A stretch of DNA of 49,572 nucleotides. Origin: Euprymna scolopes. Its lineage: Eukaryota; Mollusca; Cephalopoda; Sepiida; Sepiolidae. Made by a program: the position numbers and the translations under genes. The DNA is taken from contig CM044494.1 of NCBI GenBank assembly GCA_024364805.1, positions 136,606,119 through 136,655,690 on the forward strand, in the 5' to 3' direction. Below are positions 32,378 through 41,869 of the stretch, in pieces (the first letter of the stretch is position 1; every line of letters starts with the position of its first letter). Under the pieces are notes generated by a model. The model worked only from the letters and a program-made list of their open reading frames with translations. It made no database searches and was not told where the DNA came from.

Positions 32378-33154
32378 TACATAGACCAAAGGATTCTGAA
32401 ATAGGTAAAAAGTAGAAAAAGACTTAGTCATGGCATGAATCGACTACAAGAATACGTATAAGAGGATCCTGCAATCATAGATAATAGAATGCCTGAGAAT
32501 GCCCGAAATACTAGGCAAAATTATCAATTTCATAGAAAATGCAATGAGAACATGGACAATACATAACTGAGATAAAATACAAATATCTTTCAAGGTAATT
32601 CCCGTCACCACTACTATTCATCACAGCCATTATGCCCCTTAACAATATACTAAGAAAATGGCAAGCCAAATACAAGTTTACTAATACAGATAAAAGAATG
32701 AACCACCTAATGTACATGGATGACCTAAAACTGTTTACAAAAACAAAAATAAACTAGAGGCGCTAATAAACATAACCAAAATCTTAAACTATAATATCCG
32801 AATGGAATTCGGTATGAAAAGTGCGTAGAGATGATCAGGAGAGGAAAACTGGAAGCAACGGAAGGTATAGAACTCTCCAATCAAACCTCAAAAGAACAAG
32901 AAAACTCCTCGAAATGAAATTATGTAGTAGAGACCTAATTAAAGTTATAAACACATGGGAAGTGTCACTAACAAGATACTCTGGACCGTTTATAGGTTGG
33001 ATCAAAGAAGAACTGAAGCATCTAGACCAGAAGACAAGGAAACTCATGACTATGCATAATGCACTACACTCAAAGGATGATCCTGACCGACTCAATGTGA
33101 AAAGCAAATACAGAGGAAGAATATAGAAGAATGAAACAAGAAAGGAATTAGAAA

Positions 33155-33575
33155 AAAACACTGAAATATTGATGAGATCTAAAAACTCAATCATGTTCTA
33201 TGAAGCCCAAAACAAAAATAACAATTTTCCTCTGATTTCCTTTCTTTCTTTCTCTCTTGTTTTCCCAATGGAACAAACAGTTTGTCGTGATTTGCAACCA
33301 ATGATGTGGAAGAGAATTCTATAATCCTGCAAAGTGGATATGCGCACTGCAACACTTAACTTTGACACCACGGGCGGTGCAAGAGGTCCGATCTAACAAA
33401 TTGGCTGATCACGTCAACCACAACATATAAAACCCACACTAATCCAGTCACAGCAATTAATATTCTTAATATTATTACCTGCATCAATAACTACCAATGG
33501 TTATCATCCAAATTACCTTGGAAAGCTGAGGGTTAGAAAGCCGATGGTTAACGTTCTTTTGAAGATATAACGGAC
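33155..33575. other. No recognised feature
   Basis: Mixed AT-rich sequence with a TTTC run. It may belong to the LTR-like fossil on the right, but no motif supports that. Confidence 0.3.
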
Positions 33576-33623
33576 GTGTAACGTTACACATGCATTAACA
33601 TGTACACACTCGGGGCCCAAAAC
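33576..33623 (+). repeat. 48-bp direct repeat, left copy
   Basis: It begins GTGTAACGTTACAC (a perfect 14-bp palindrome) and ends GGGGCCCAAAAC. It is identical over 48 bases to 34142-34189 and flanks a family A LINE insertion. Confidence 0.93.
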
Positions 33624-34040
33624 GTTGCGAGCCTATCCTTGTTTTATCGTTATTTCCATGGTAGGTGCTCGTCTGAACTCCAATCTCTGGTCCCCCCTCG
33701 CCAATCTTTCACGAAAAACAACAGTCTAGCCGAATCCACTGTGAAAAATTTCCCCCACTCTTTATCTGTGCCTAAATCAAAACGTGGATTCCATGAAAAA
33801 AGCTTCTTTCTTAGAACTGCACGCCTGTGGAACTCTGTTCCGTCTGCCTGCTTCCCACCGGACTACAACCTGGATGTCTTCAAGTCCAATGTTAACAAAT
33901 TCCTAATGAACCGCCCCCTTAAGTAAACACTTCATCAAATCTCCACACTAACGTAATGTACTTGCAATAACCCTTATCCCTGAGTGGCTTCCGGGCCTTG
34001 ATAAGTGGTGATCACTGTGTAAAAAAAAAGAAGAAAAAAG
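33622..34040 (+). mobile_element. Family A LINE 3' end with flanking duplication
   Basis: A 5'-truncated copy opens with ASLSLFYRYFHGRCSSELQS and stays in frame to FLMNRPLK and TAA at 33924-33926. The family 3' UTR and an A/G-interrupted A-tail (34021-34040) follow. There are no breaks in the short coding part. The 48-bp repeats flank it, with about 100 bp of extra sequence between the A-tail and the right repeat. Confidence 0.88.
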
Positions 34041-34141
34041 AACTTGAAGCATAACATCTTTTATAAATATGACTTGATTTAGCAGTAAATCACCCCAGAA
34101 ATATTGATATGTCGTAAAACCAAACAATCAACCAAAACCAA

Positions 34142-34189
34142 GTGTAACGTTACACATGCATTAACATGTACACACTCGGGGCCCAAAAC
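34142..34189 (+). repeat. 48-bp direct repeat, right copy
   Basis: It is identical to 33576-33623. It also forms the end of the LTR-like fossil read on the minus strand. Confidence 0.93.
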
Positions 34190-34545
34190 CTTGTATACTC
34201 AGTCGCAACGGAGACAAAGGATAGGAAACAACTTCAACTTGCTTTTTTCGGTTAAAAAAAAAACCTTCGTTCTTCATTCTCCTGCCACGCGTGACTACTT
34301 GTTACTACTTTGACATCACCAATGTCTCTAATGTGATTGTCATCCTCTCGAACGTGATGCTCTTTTATAATCGTTTTCCTTGCCTTGTCGTGTCGTCACT
34401 TCGCACAGGGCTCGATCATTTGCATACAGCTGTCATACGCGCGTCCGTGATCTGTTACACCAGCAAATCTGTTACTCTGGTTTTTGGCACATTCTTTGAT
34501 TCTACGACAAGAAATTACACGCCGTTTCATTTTGGGGGTTGAGGA
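34142..34545 (-). mobile_element. LTR-like fossil, Gypsy-type candidate
   Basis: The reverse strand is related to 21770-22245 (TTATAAAAGAGCATCACGTT, then a GTTCGAGA motif, then AAGTTGAAGTTGTTTCC). It carries a TATA-like box and ends in CA. The LINE at 33622 inserted close to its end. It looks old and broken. Confidence 0.35.
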
Positions 34546-34549
34546 GAAG

Positions 34550-34987
34550 TATACGCTTTCTAAAACGATATTAATAACTATTGATATATAAATATTCGAT
34601 AGTTGTTAAAATCGTTTTACTTTTTCTGCCTTCTTCGCCATCTTTCCGTTTAGAACAAGAATTACTGGGAACGCTTCCTGTGCCCCACCGTTCGTTTGCC
34701 ATATCTAGATGCATAATAAAAATTATATCTAAAAAAGAAACTAATTATATTTTGAAGCATTTCGGAATGTAACTAAACAGCGCGTTCCAAAAGTAGAGAG
34801 CAAAGTATGCTGCATTTATCGAAATTATGACATCAATACTAAAAGTAGATTCTTGCTGCGTGGGCTTCTCGTTTTAACTTGCTAACTAAATACACATCAA
34901 TTATCGTAATAGTTCTCATGTAATAGACAGTTGTCTATAAGAGGCTGACAGATATCCAAATGTTCCACACAAATACCCACACAAACA

Positions 34988-35055
<68 letters not shown>

Positions 35056-35380
35056 GTCTACATTTCCTGAATCAATAAAAGGCAGAAATAAGTGCCGACA
35101 TTTAAGAATGTTGGCAAGTGCGATAATTTTCTTGGCACTAACCAACAGAAAATACTCATTTTTCTAAAAGACTTTGTAAGAAATTTAATCTCTTATTAAA
35201 CGCTGCGCATGTTTTGCCATATAAAACCGACACGGAACACTTAAGGTTTTGCCTTCACTAAATTTTCATGTGCTCTCATGAATAACATTGTAATGTTGTT
35301 TTTGTAAAATTAGTTGCGCACGATGGATGCACTTAAAAGCCACATAAGTGATAATAAACGAACCCTACTCATATCATTTG
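34550..35380. other. No gene; (TA)n run
   Basis: (TA)n lies at 34989-35053. Other sequence is AT-rich and unrecognised. Confidence 0.45.
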
Positions 35381-35465
35381 GATGATTCGGACTACTGTTC
35401 TCATTTTGACTACTATTTACACAAAGTTTCGATCGATGTAACCTACAGCCTTCTTCAAGTGCACA
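35380..35465 (-). mobile_element. SINE D / Penelope-type ribozyme-like tail
   Basis: The minus strand reads TTGAAGAAGGCTGTAGG..ATCGATCGAAACTTTGTG then GAGAACAGTAGTCCGAATCA. It keeps GAAAC but has TTGAAGA in place of CTGANGA. No head is attached. Confidence 0.5.
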
Positions 35466-35665
35466 TTATGTTATCTAGCTTCTTCTCTACTCTTCTGACG
35501 AATAATCTATATATATTAATCTATAGTTCTTATACCTTTCTTTTATCTCTTTACTGATTCCTATATACGCTCCAAAAACATTTGTTGAGCTGTATATTAT
35601 CCCGATAAGTCTCCTCTTAAAGACTTGATTTCATTCTCTTTCTTTAACTCCCCCATATAATTATC

Positions 35666-35705
35666 CATTGGCACGTGTTTCGTTATCTACGACTCATCAG
35701 AGTGG
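35666..35705 (-). ncRNA. Hammerhead-like ribozyme, left arm
   Basis: The minus strand reads CCACT, CTGATGA (35700-35694), a 12-base helix II region (GTCGTAGATAAC), GAAAC (35681-35677), ACGTGCC, then AATGG. Helix I CCACT/AATGG pairs at four of five positions. Helix II keeps only GT/AC in this copy; the right arm shows the fuller GTCG/CGAC. Confidence 0.55.
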
Positions 35706-35720
35706 CTGAATCTAGCGAGA

Positions 35721-35758
35721 CTATGAGGAGTCGTAGACGACGAAACATGTGTCAGTGG
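35721..35758 (+). ncRNA. Hammerhead-like ribozyme, right arm
   Basis: The plus strand keeps helix II GTCG-TAGA-CGAC, GAAAC at 35742-35746, ATGT, the canonical cleavage triplet GTC at 35751-35753 and AGTGG. The CTGATGA part is scrambled to CTATGAG, so this arm alone is inactive. Its AGTGG would pair perfectly with the CCACT of the other copy, which shows what the ancestral helix I was. Confidence 0.5.
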
Positions 35759-35919
35759 ATAATTATATTAAAAAAAAATAATATATATGCCGCTCCCCAT
35801 ATGGGGTTACCAAATTGGTTAAAGAAAAAATTATTCCCAACTCGCATTTAGGTAAGAATGCACTTTCGTACATAATTGAATTCATTCAAGACATATCGCA
35901 AAAGCAAAAACAAATGACA

Positions 35920-35924
<5 letters not shown>

Positions 35925-35953
<29 letters not shown>

Positions 35954-36790
35954 GTGTTTTGACTCTCTGCGTATGTGTGGATGTGAGACGATTTGTGTCA
36001 ATCGTTTCTCTACAGACTTGAAACTTGATATATAAGGGTTTAGGCTTCTGATTCAATGTGGATTTAACCGGTAAAAATAGCTGCTAATGGTTCAAAATTG
36101 AAAAAATATTGGAACTTAGCAGGCGTAAGTCAAATTAAAGTGCTCTTGTACGCATGCACAAATATACATTTATATGCTTAAGTTAGTTAACTTAAGTTTT
36201 GATATCCATCTGTCGTTACCTCAAATAGTAATAAATAATGCTGAAGCAAATGAAGCGATTCTAGCTGATGGAACTTAGTTATATATTTTTTCAATTTGAA
36301 ATCACCATTATATATTAAGTACAATATAATAAAAACAAAGAATTGGCTCTATAAATAAAATATAAATAAATATAAGTAATTTTTGTTACTTTCTAAATCA
36401 CTATTATATATTAGGTAAAATATAATAATCAATAGAGAATTAACTCTGTAAAAACAAATGCGAAATGTTCCATCCATCCATCTATAGCCCTTGAGCCCCT
36501 TGAGGGCATAGGCCATCTACAACTTTTATAGATGTTTTTGTAGCAAGGAGTTCTTTTTACAGGGTGAGGGTGCCCCACGCCCAACCTTTCCAGAAGGTAC
36601 ATACAGCACCTAGCCTTCCGAAGTGGTCACCCATCCGGTACTGGCCAGGCTCAACATTGCTTAACTTCGGTGATCTGGCGAGAACCGGTGTGTCAACGTG
36701 ATTGTGCCGTACAAATTCGAAATATGCATCAATTAAAATATCATATTTAAGCGTATTTTACAACTGGGCAATGCCGGTTAGTTGTGCTAT
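35925..36790 (+). mobile_element. Family E hairpin-ended element, with nested 5S SINE
   Basis: After a (TA)n run at 35922-35951 it starts TGTGTTTTGACTCTCTGCG. It runs through GAAACTTGATATATA, GCAGGCGTAAGTC, TTCTAGCTGATGGAAC and AATTGGCTCTATAAAT to the terminus CAACTGGGCAATGCCGGTTA. A 5S SINE interrupts it at 36467-36710. A second copy of the same element follows head to tail. Confidence 0.65.
36467..36710 (-). mobile_element. 5S-headed SINE, body C, with target duplication
   Basis: The minus strand starts CGGCACAATCACGTTGACAC, contains CACCGAAGTTAAGCAATGTT and GATGGGTGACCACTTCGG, and leads into a third, different body (CTTCTGGAAAGGTTGGGCGT, TGGCCTATGCCCTCAAGGGG). It is flanked by a 13-bp duplication, ACAAATGCGAAAT at 36454-36466 and ACAAATTCGAAAT at 36711-36723, with one mismatch. 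This proves retroposition into the family E element. Confidence 0.9.
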
Positions 36791-36799
36791 TTTATATTG

Positions 36800-37205
36800 T
36801 GTACGTGCGTGTGTGTGTGTGTGTGTGTGTGTGTAGAACGGTCTTTACCAAACTATTATGAGAGTTTTTGGTCTATAGACTTGGAACTTGATATATAGGG
36901 AGTTCAAACCTGTGGAGCAACTTCGATTTGGATTTTACTCGGTAAAAATAGCTGATAAGAAATCAAAATCGAAAAATTGTAACTTAGCAGGCGTAAGTCG
37001 ACTTAAAGCGTATCCTATATTATACACAAACACACATTTATACGTTTAACTGCATTTATTTTTAAAGTTTTGATATTCATCGGTCATTAGCCTATATGGT
37101 AGCGAATACTGCTGAAAAAGTAAATGTTTTGATTTCGATTTAAGCTGATGACACCCAAGTCATAGTTTTTTTAACTTTGGAAATCGCTATTATATAGTGG
37201 GTACA
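36800..37205 (+). mobile_element. Family E element, second tandem copy, 3' truncated
   Basis: It starts with a (GT)n run (36806-36834), then GACTTGGAACTTGATATATA, GCAGGCGTAAGTCGACTTAA and TTTAAGCTGATGACACCCAA. It is cut at about 37205 by a LINE B fragment. Confidence 0.65.
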
Positions 37206-37207
37206 CA

Positions 37208-37330
37208 GCACTCGTACTCCCTCGACGAAAATACCCCCGACGTACCCAACAAGCAGCTAAATCACACCCCTTCACAGTAGAGATCCCTTCAGGTAAGAGA
37301 GCATTCTACTCCAGTAGTCTCTTAACTTAT
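37208..37330 (+). mobile_element. Family B LINE fragment
   Basis: The short coding piece ALVLPRRKYPRRTQQAAKSH then FTVEIPSGKRAFYSSSL is from the C-terminal region. Neither 3' UTR nor A-tail is attached. Confidence 0.7.
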
Positions 37331-37334
37331 AAGA

Positions 37335-37858
37335 TGTACAGAACAAAACGCGTAAAGTCAACTTGCGGCAAGCCAAAGTCAATGGGTGTTTTTTTTCAAT
37401 TTTGACTCCTTAAGGGCTATTTTACCGACTAAAACCCAAACTGAAAGTTGGCTACAAGTCCAAATAAACTATATATAAACTTTTTACTCTGTGGGCGAAA
37501 TATTAAGAGACGAGTTTGTAAGCGACTTTTCGCGCACACACTGACAAGGTAAATAGATAAATAGTGCACTAGAACGTTTTTTTATTTTAAATTCTACGCA
37601 ATCATGCAGAATGTAGAAACAATGCTTAAATAGAATTCAACATAATAGTTAAATGAAACCAATCCTATAATAAATAACCATCTTAAAGGAATAAGTATTT
37701 AATTAACAGTCATTTTTCAAAGGAATATGCAAAATAGTTAACCTTCATGTAGTCGCTCGAAGAACCATGACTGAGTATACTAGAAAGTTCGTTTTAATAA
37801 TTTTTAAATAGAAAAACTGGGCTTTTAATATATATGTCAGAACGAGAAAAAAGCTCAG

Positions 37859-37860
<2 letters not shown>
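37335..37860. other. No recognised feature
   Basis: AT-rich sequence lacking coding potential, ending in the (TA)n run at 37861-37912. Confidence 0.4.
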
Positions 37861-37911
<51 letters not shown>

Positions 37912-37914
<3 letters not shown>

Positions 37915-38265
37915 TAGCTGGGCTACCCGACGTTGCCCGGGGCCATATAAGCAATAAAAAAAATTGAAGTTGATTTTGAATATAATTGTTATTCTTTGGA
38001 GAGAGGAATTTTTAATGTGTATGTATCATTTGCTATTTCGAGCAAAAAAAATATTTTACCTACCCTAGGACGGCTATTACACATATGCAATAATTGTACC
38101 TTTCCTAGGACAGGTAATTTACAGAATGTATATGAAATAAGTTTACTTTTTTGGGACGGGTAATTTACAACACATATTTAGAATATGTTTACCTACGTTC
38201 AGACGGGTAATTTATATACTTATATGAAACAATTTAACATACTCTCAACAGGTATTGTACAGCAT
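37912..38265 (-). mobile_element. Hairpin-ended repeat type 3 with 45-bp minisatellite
   Basis: The minus strand ends CCCCGGGCAACGTCGGGTAG then CTAG, exactly at the (TA)n run, so the break falls between CTAG and T. Upstream on the same strand lies the body shared with 19300-19428 and an array of five units of about 45 bp. Confidence 0.6.
38068..38260 (+). repeat. Tandem repeat, about 45 bp, five units
   Basis: Units are marked by GGACGGGTAATTTAC-like anchors at 38068, 38108, 38154, 38201 and 38246. They are diverged, so it is old. It is internal to the hairpin-ended element. Confidence 0.75.
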
Positions 38266-38269
38266 ATCT

Positions 38270-38945
38270 TCTCTTCTCTATATAAATAAAATGAACTCAT
38301 TTTTTCCCGTCGGATTTTGACATTAATAGGATTAAAAATCAAGATATTTCATGCAAATATAATATGCACAAACGGCAGAACAATATCTGAGGTGTGTTAT
38401 AGGTTTATTATTTCTCAAATTCCTCGATAATCTTAGATTTCTATACTTTTTCTGCTGAGAAGTCACGGCCAAAATCGGTTAAGATCAATGGAAGTGGTAA
38501 AATATTTTCTCTCTAATAAATTCCTCCTCCCCCTGCCACCACTTAACACCGTTTGGGGATCGTTCACAAGGAACAGTTGAGAAGAGAACACCGGTTTGGC
38601 TTCGTAGTTCTTTCATGTGAAGTTATTTAAAATCACTAAACTAAGCTGCAGTGCTCTGTGGCGTAGTGGTTAGCGTGCTGGACAGTTCACATTATATTTT
38701 CACGTTCGCGCCGACCTACCGTAGTCGTTTTTTTTTTTTTTTTCCTAAACAACTGGAATGGACTTTTCTTGGTGGCCGAACTGTTAACGTTGCAGATTTT
38801 TTTTTTTTTTTTTTCACACTTTATTTTCCTACTTTTACTCATGACTCCGGGTTTGATCCTGCCTACTTACCTACCATTTCATTTTTTAAAACTCCCCCCC
38901 CCGTCCCGGAAACAAACACTCGGGCAACGCCGGGTACCCCCGCTA
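38270..38945 (+). mobile_element. Hairpin-ended repeat type 4, full length
   Basis: The 5' part is shared with 16395-16850. A tRNA-like TGGCGTAGTGGTTAGCG (A box) lies near 38658-38676 and GGGTTTGATCCTG (B-box-like) near 38849. T-runs lie at 38728 and 38798. The terminus CGGGCAACGCCGGGTACCCC then CTAG at 38943-38946 is the best-preserved hairpin end in the window. A Helitron-like hairpin plus CTAG and a tRNA-like segment occur together; the class is unsettled. Confidence 0.6.
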
Positions 38946-38959
38946 GTATGAAATAATTT

Positions 38960-39700
38960 TCTTTCCACCAAGGCTACCATGATTTTAAGAAAATTGAGAT
39001 CATTTTTAGAAGATGGAACTTTAGGATTTCCAAATTAATATAAATACATGGTGTTGGTTAATGAGTTCGCAACCTTTGTTTCATGATAAATTTCAACATT
39101 ACTGCGTTTCTTTCCTCCCTCACTATCGGCACTATTATCTGAAGAAAAATTGTTATTTTTGGAAGATGTCTTAGCAAGATTTTAAAATTAGTGCATAAAT
39201 ACATTGACAAAGTTAAGTGATTAGACAACCCTTGCTTCATTATAAAAATCTACATTACTCTGTTTCATTTTTCCCCCACTACCGACAATCAATTTTTTTT
39301 GGAAAAAAGACGTCATTTTCAGATTTCTCAGCCGGCTTTACAAAGAAATAAACAAATATGTTGAGAAGCTTTGTGATTAAGCAACCCTTGCTTCACTACA
39401 AAATTCCACATTACTGTGTTCTTTCCCTCCCTACTACTGACAAGATCATTTTCAGTGAAATGATATCATTTCTTGACCATAACTCAGCAGGTTTTCCAAA
39501 TAATTACATAAATGCATTGATGCGAATAATCATTAAGCAACTTTTACTTTACCACAATTTTCAATATTAATATAGTTCTCCCTCCTTACTATCACAACCG
39601 CCAACAACACATTAGTAAGAGAAACGATGTCATTTCCATAGTTATTCTATATTTTTGGACTATGGCATTGGGGGGAGATTGCACCACCCCAAAATGGACA
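38960..39700 (+). repeat. Tandem repeat, about 156 bp, four to five diverged units
   Basis: The anchor GCAACCCTTGCTTCA (variants) occurs at 39069, 39224, 39381 and 39537. Each is followed by TTTCAACATTACT-like and CCCTCCCTACTAC-like blocks. It starts immediately after the hairpin terminus of the element on its left. Confidence 0.8.
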
Positions 39701-40115
39701 TTACTCTCTCCAACCCCACCCCAAAACTGAAGGTTTGTTAAATCATAGAGAACTCCAGAGCACGTTAAAAAGCAACATAATCATGTGTCTTTCTATTCAC
39801 CACTACAACTGTGACGTCATTCCCAGAAGTTAACATTCAAAATTCAAAAAAATATTGTTGATCACCTCCAGAAACTGATAAATTGTCTGGGCTTATTATT
39901 TCATTCATTCCCTTCACACAATTATACATCTCATTCCTCAATAAAAAAACACAGTCAATGTGTAAATAAGAAAGATGATTAGATTTTTAGTATTGTTGGG
40001 GGGGGGGCGAGCATAACCTATTTGAGAACAGAATCATACATACACACAGAATCAATTCTTACAAACAGATAATGTCTTTTTATTGTAATACGCATTTGAG
40101 GAACTGTACCATTAT
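39700..40115. other. No recognised feature
   Basis: It contains a G-run near 40000-40008 and AT-rich sequence; no gene is seen. Confidence 0.4.
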
Positions 40116-40119
40116 GTTT

Positions 40120-40235
40120 ATGGTAGGTGCTAGAATGAGCTTTAATCCCTCGTAATCATCTTTTTTTATTACACAGTGGTCTCCACTTATCAAGGCCCAG
40201 AAGCCACTCAGGGATAAGGGTTATTTCAAGTATAT
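40120..40235. mobile_element. Two opposed scraps of family A LINE
   Basis: Plus-strand 40120-40158 matches the segment encoding FHGRCSSELQSL. Minus-strand 40162-40235 is the family 3' end (reverse of AACCCTTATCCCTGAGTGGC with A-tail). They face each other, so a rearrangement joined two copies. Confidence 0.65.
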
Positions 40236-40247
40236 TCAGAATAAGAT

Positions 40248-40440
40248 CGTGTACAGCTAAAACCACAGAGTAGTTTTCTCTCGTTCTGTCAGTCTTGATT
40301 GAACACAAATTTTAAGGAATTCGTAATCATCTTCTTAGTATTTGCCATGGTGAGTATTGAATCTTCACTGTGCAGAATATCACTTAGAACTGATTATTGC
40401 TTAGCGCATTTAGCCGCTGTGTCATAGGTTATTGTGGAGA
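40248..40440 (-). mobile_element. SINE D, head and body
   Basis: The minus strand carries the tRNA-like head (ATGACACAGCGGCTAAATGC as A box, GAAGATTCAATACTC as B box) and body piece AAGACTGACAGAACGAGAG. The ribozyme-like tail is missing. Confidence 0.6.
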
Positions 40441-40743
40441 GAAATCTATTTGTTCACAAACTGGATCGCATACCTACAATCATGAATAGATAATTTTGTA
40501 AAAACATGACATGTAGCGTTAATGAGCACCCTAAAATTAAAGAAAAAATAGTAATAAGTTGTTGATTTAATATGTTTTTATAAATAAAAGATGTTTCATT
40601 TTATCAGTTAAGAACGAGATGCTTTGAATAGCAGATTAAAACTTTCTCTGGTTTAATGAGGAACGGTTTTTTAATAAACCAATTGCTCTGAAACATTAGC
40701 ATGTTCAGTGTAGCGAGTAGGTAATATTTGTCTGTATACATAA

Positions 40744-40794
<51 letters not shown>

Positions 40795-41040
40795 GACTTT
40801 AAAATCCCCAAAAGTTTTCGCAGTTAGAGTTACATAGACTTTTATCACATAGGCAATTACTGCTCTTATATCTTGGAAGCTCCAATCCATGCTCACTCCT
40901 TCTGTAAAACATTCACAGCTAGAACTTGTCTGGCTATAACCGCAACAGATAGTTTTTCTTTTCTTACCGGCTTTACAAGCAGGTGTAGTCTTAATGTGTT
41001 TTTATGTCTTTTACTGTATATTTTTTAAACACCAAAAGTG
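40441..41040. other. No gene; (TA)n run
   Basis: (TA)n lies at 40748-40793. The remainder is AT-rich. Confidence 0.45.
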
Positions 41041-41049
41041 TATCCACAG

Positions 41050-41152
41050 GAGGATAATTTGATGAATCAAATCGGAAGTACTCACGAAACAAGGAAAGGA
41101 AAAATGAAACAAGGAACCCATGGAACTTGTATACACCAATTTGATTGGAATG
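41050..41152 (+). CDS. Candidate host exon (unidentified)
   Basis: The acceptor TATCCACAG is followed by 103 bases open in one frame (EDNLMNQIGSTHETRKGK then KQGTHGTCIHQFDWNG) and a strong donor GTAAGT. Composition changes from AT-rich to coding-like within these limits. I recognise no domain. The upstream polypyrimidine tract is weak. Orientation is opposite to the HEAT exon, so it would be a different gene. It may be chance. Confidence 0.35.
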
Positions 41153-41159
41153 GTAAGTG

Positions 41160-41740
41160 GACTATTCTAAAAATGTATTAAATAAAAAATAAATGGCTGT
41201 TATTTAATAACGCTTGTCTGAATGAAAATATGCTGCCTAAATGCCTCCATATATATTTAAGCAATGTCAGCAATTTTCGTGGTGAAATCATAGGACATAG
41301 CCATGTAACATGGCTCAAATCGTGCGTCACCAGAGAATCAACAATCATAAAATGATCTACTTTAAAATCCGTTGTTTGTACAACTCTAAGTGCTTACTGA
41401 CATTAACGAAGGCAAAGCAAGATGAAACCAAAATGCTCAGCTGGATTTCGGAAATTAAACAATCGATCACATCTTTAATAATCACATCCAAAGGATCAAG
41501 TGACGGCTTTATTGGTTTGGATATGTTTTAACGATTGATGATGATACGGTCATGAAACTCACTTTTGAATTAAAAGTCACCGGAAAGCAACTGACAATAA
41601 GAATAATAGGCAGACACTGTGCAAAATAATCTCTGTAAAACGCGCCTTCACTCAAACCAAGCATGTGACCGTACCACATGTCTGACGACAATGAATTATT
41701 GTGGACCTGCCATGTCTTAAGATTAGTGCAAAAGAAAAGG
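41160..41740. other. No recognised feature
   Basis: A 73-codon frame at 41310-41531 (KMIYFKIRCLYNSKCLLT) has no known domain. No repeat is recognised. Confidence 0.35.
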
Positions 41741-41788
41741 ATGTGATTGTCGGACTGACTTCCTCATTTTGGTTGTTATAGTTACAAC

Positions 41789-41821
41789 GTTTCGGCCGTT
41801 TTGCCCTCCGGCCTTCATCAG
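41789..41821 (-). ncRNA. Hammerhead-like motif, left Penelope repeat
   Basis: The minus strand reads CTGATGA (41821-41815), A, a GGCC-loop-GGCC hairpin, then GAAAC (41793-41789) and GTTGT. Helix II is a perfect 5-bp stem. Helix III would be only AC/GT. The cleavage triplet is not clearly GTC, so I call it hammerhead-like. Confidence 0.5.
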
Positions 41822-41869
41822 GTGTTTTGTATCGAACTGGGGAACCGTTTGTTAGGAGTCTCGAACTCA

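Larger units (their letters stand above)
30870..33150 (+). mobile_element. R2-superfamily-like LINE, split by a mariner element
   Basis: Before 31053: NFRPIRCLPAMWKI (RT start) and FHNHELLPKDAK. After 32378: VMAWIDYKNTY (A motif), IPLNNILRKWQ-like sequence, and MYMDDLKLF near 32709-32735 (C motif). The C-terminal region RKLLEMKLCSRDLIKVINTW and LKHLDQKTRKLMTMHNALHS follows. This ORF type is known from many invertebrate genomes and is unlike the jockey families here. I place it near R2/NeSL by motif style only. Several stops and frameshifts are present. Confidence 0.65.
35650..35772. repeat. Inverted repeat made of two hammerhead-like units
   Basis: The arms of about 48 bp (35653-35700 and 35721-35768) are inverted copies, each running ATATAATTATCCA..GTTTCG..CTACGACTC outward from a 20-base centre. 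Each arm carries a hammerhead-like core, left on minus and right on plus. Confidence 0.75.

Noticed and set aside
38655-38700. Genuine tRNA gene at TGGCGTAGTGGTTAGCG
   Set aside because: Only the A-box half is tRNA-like; T-runs split it from the B box and no acceptor stem can be formed.
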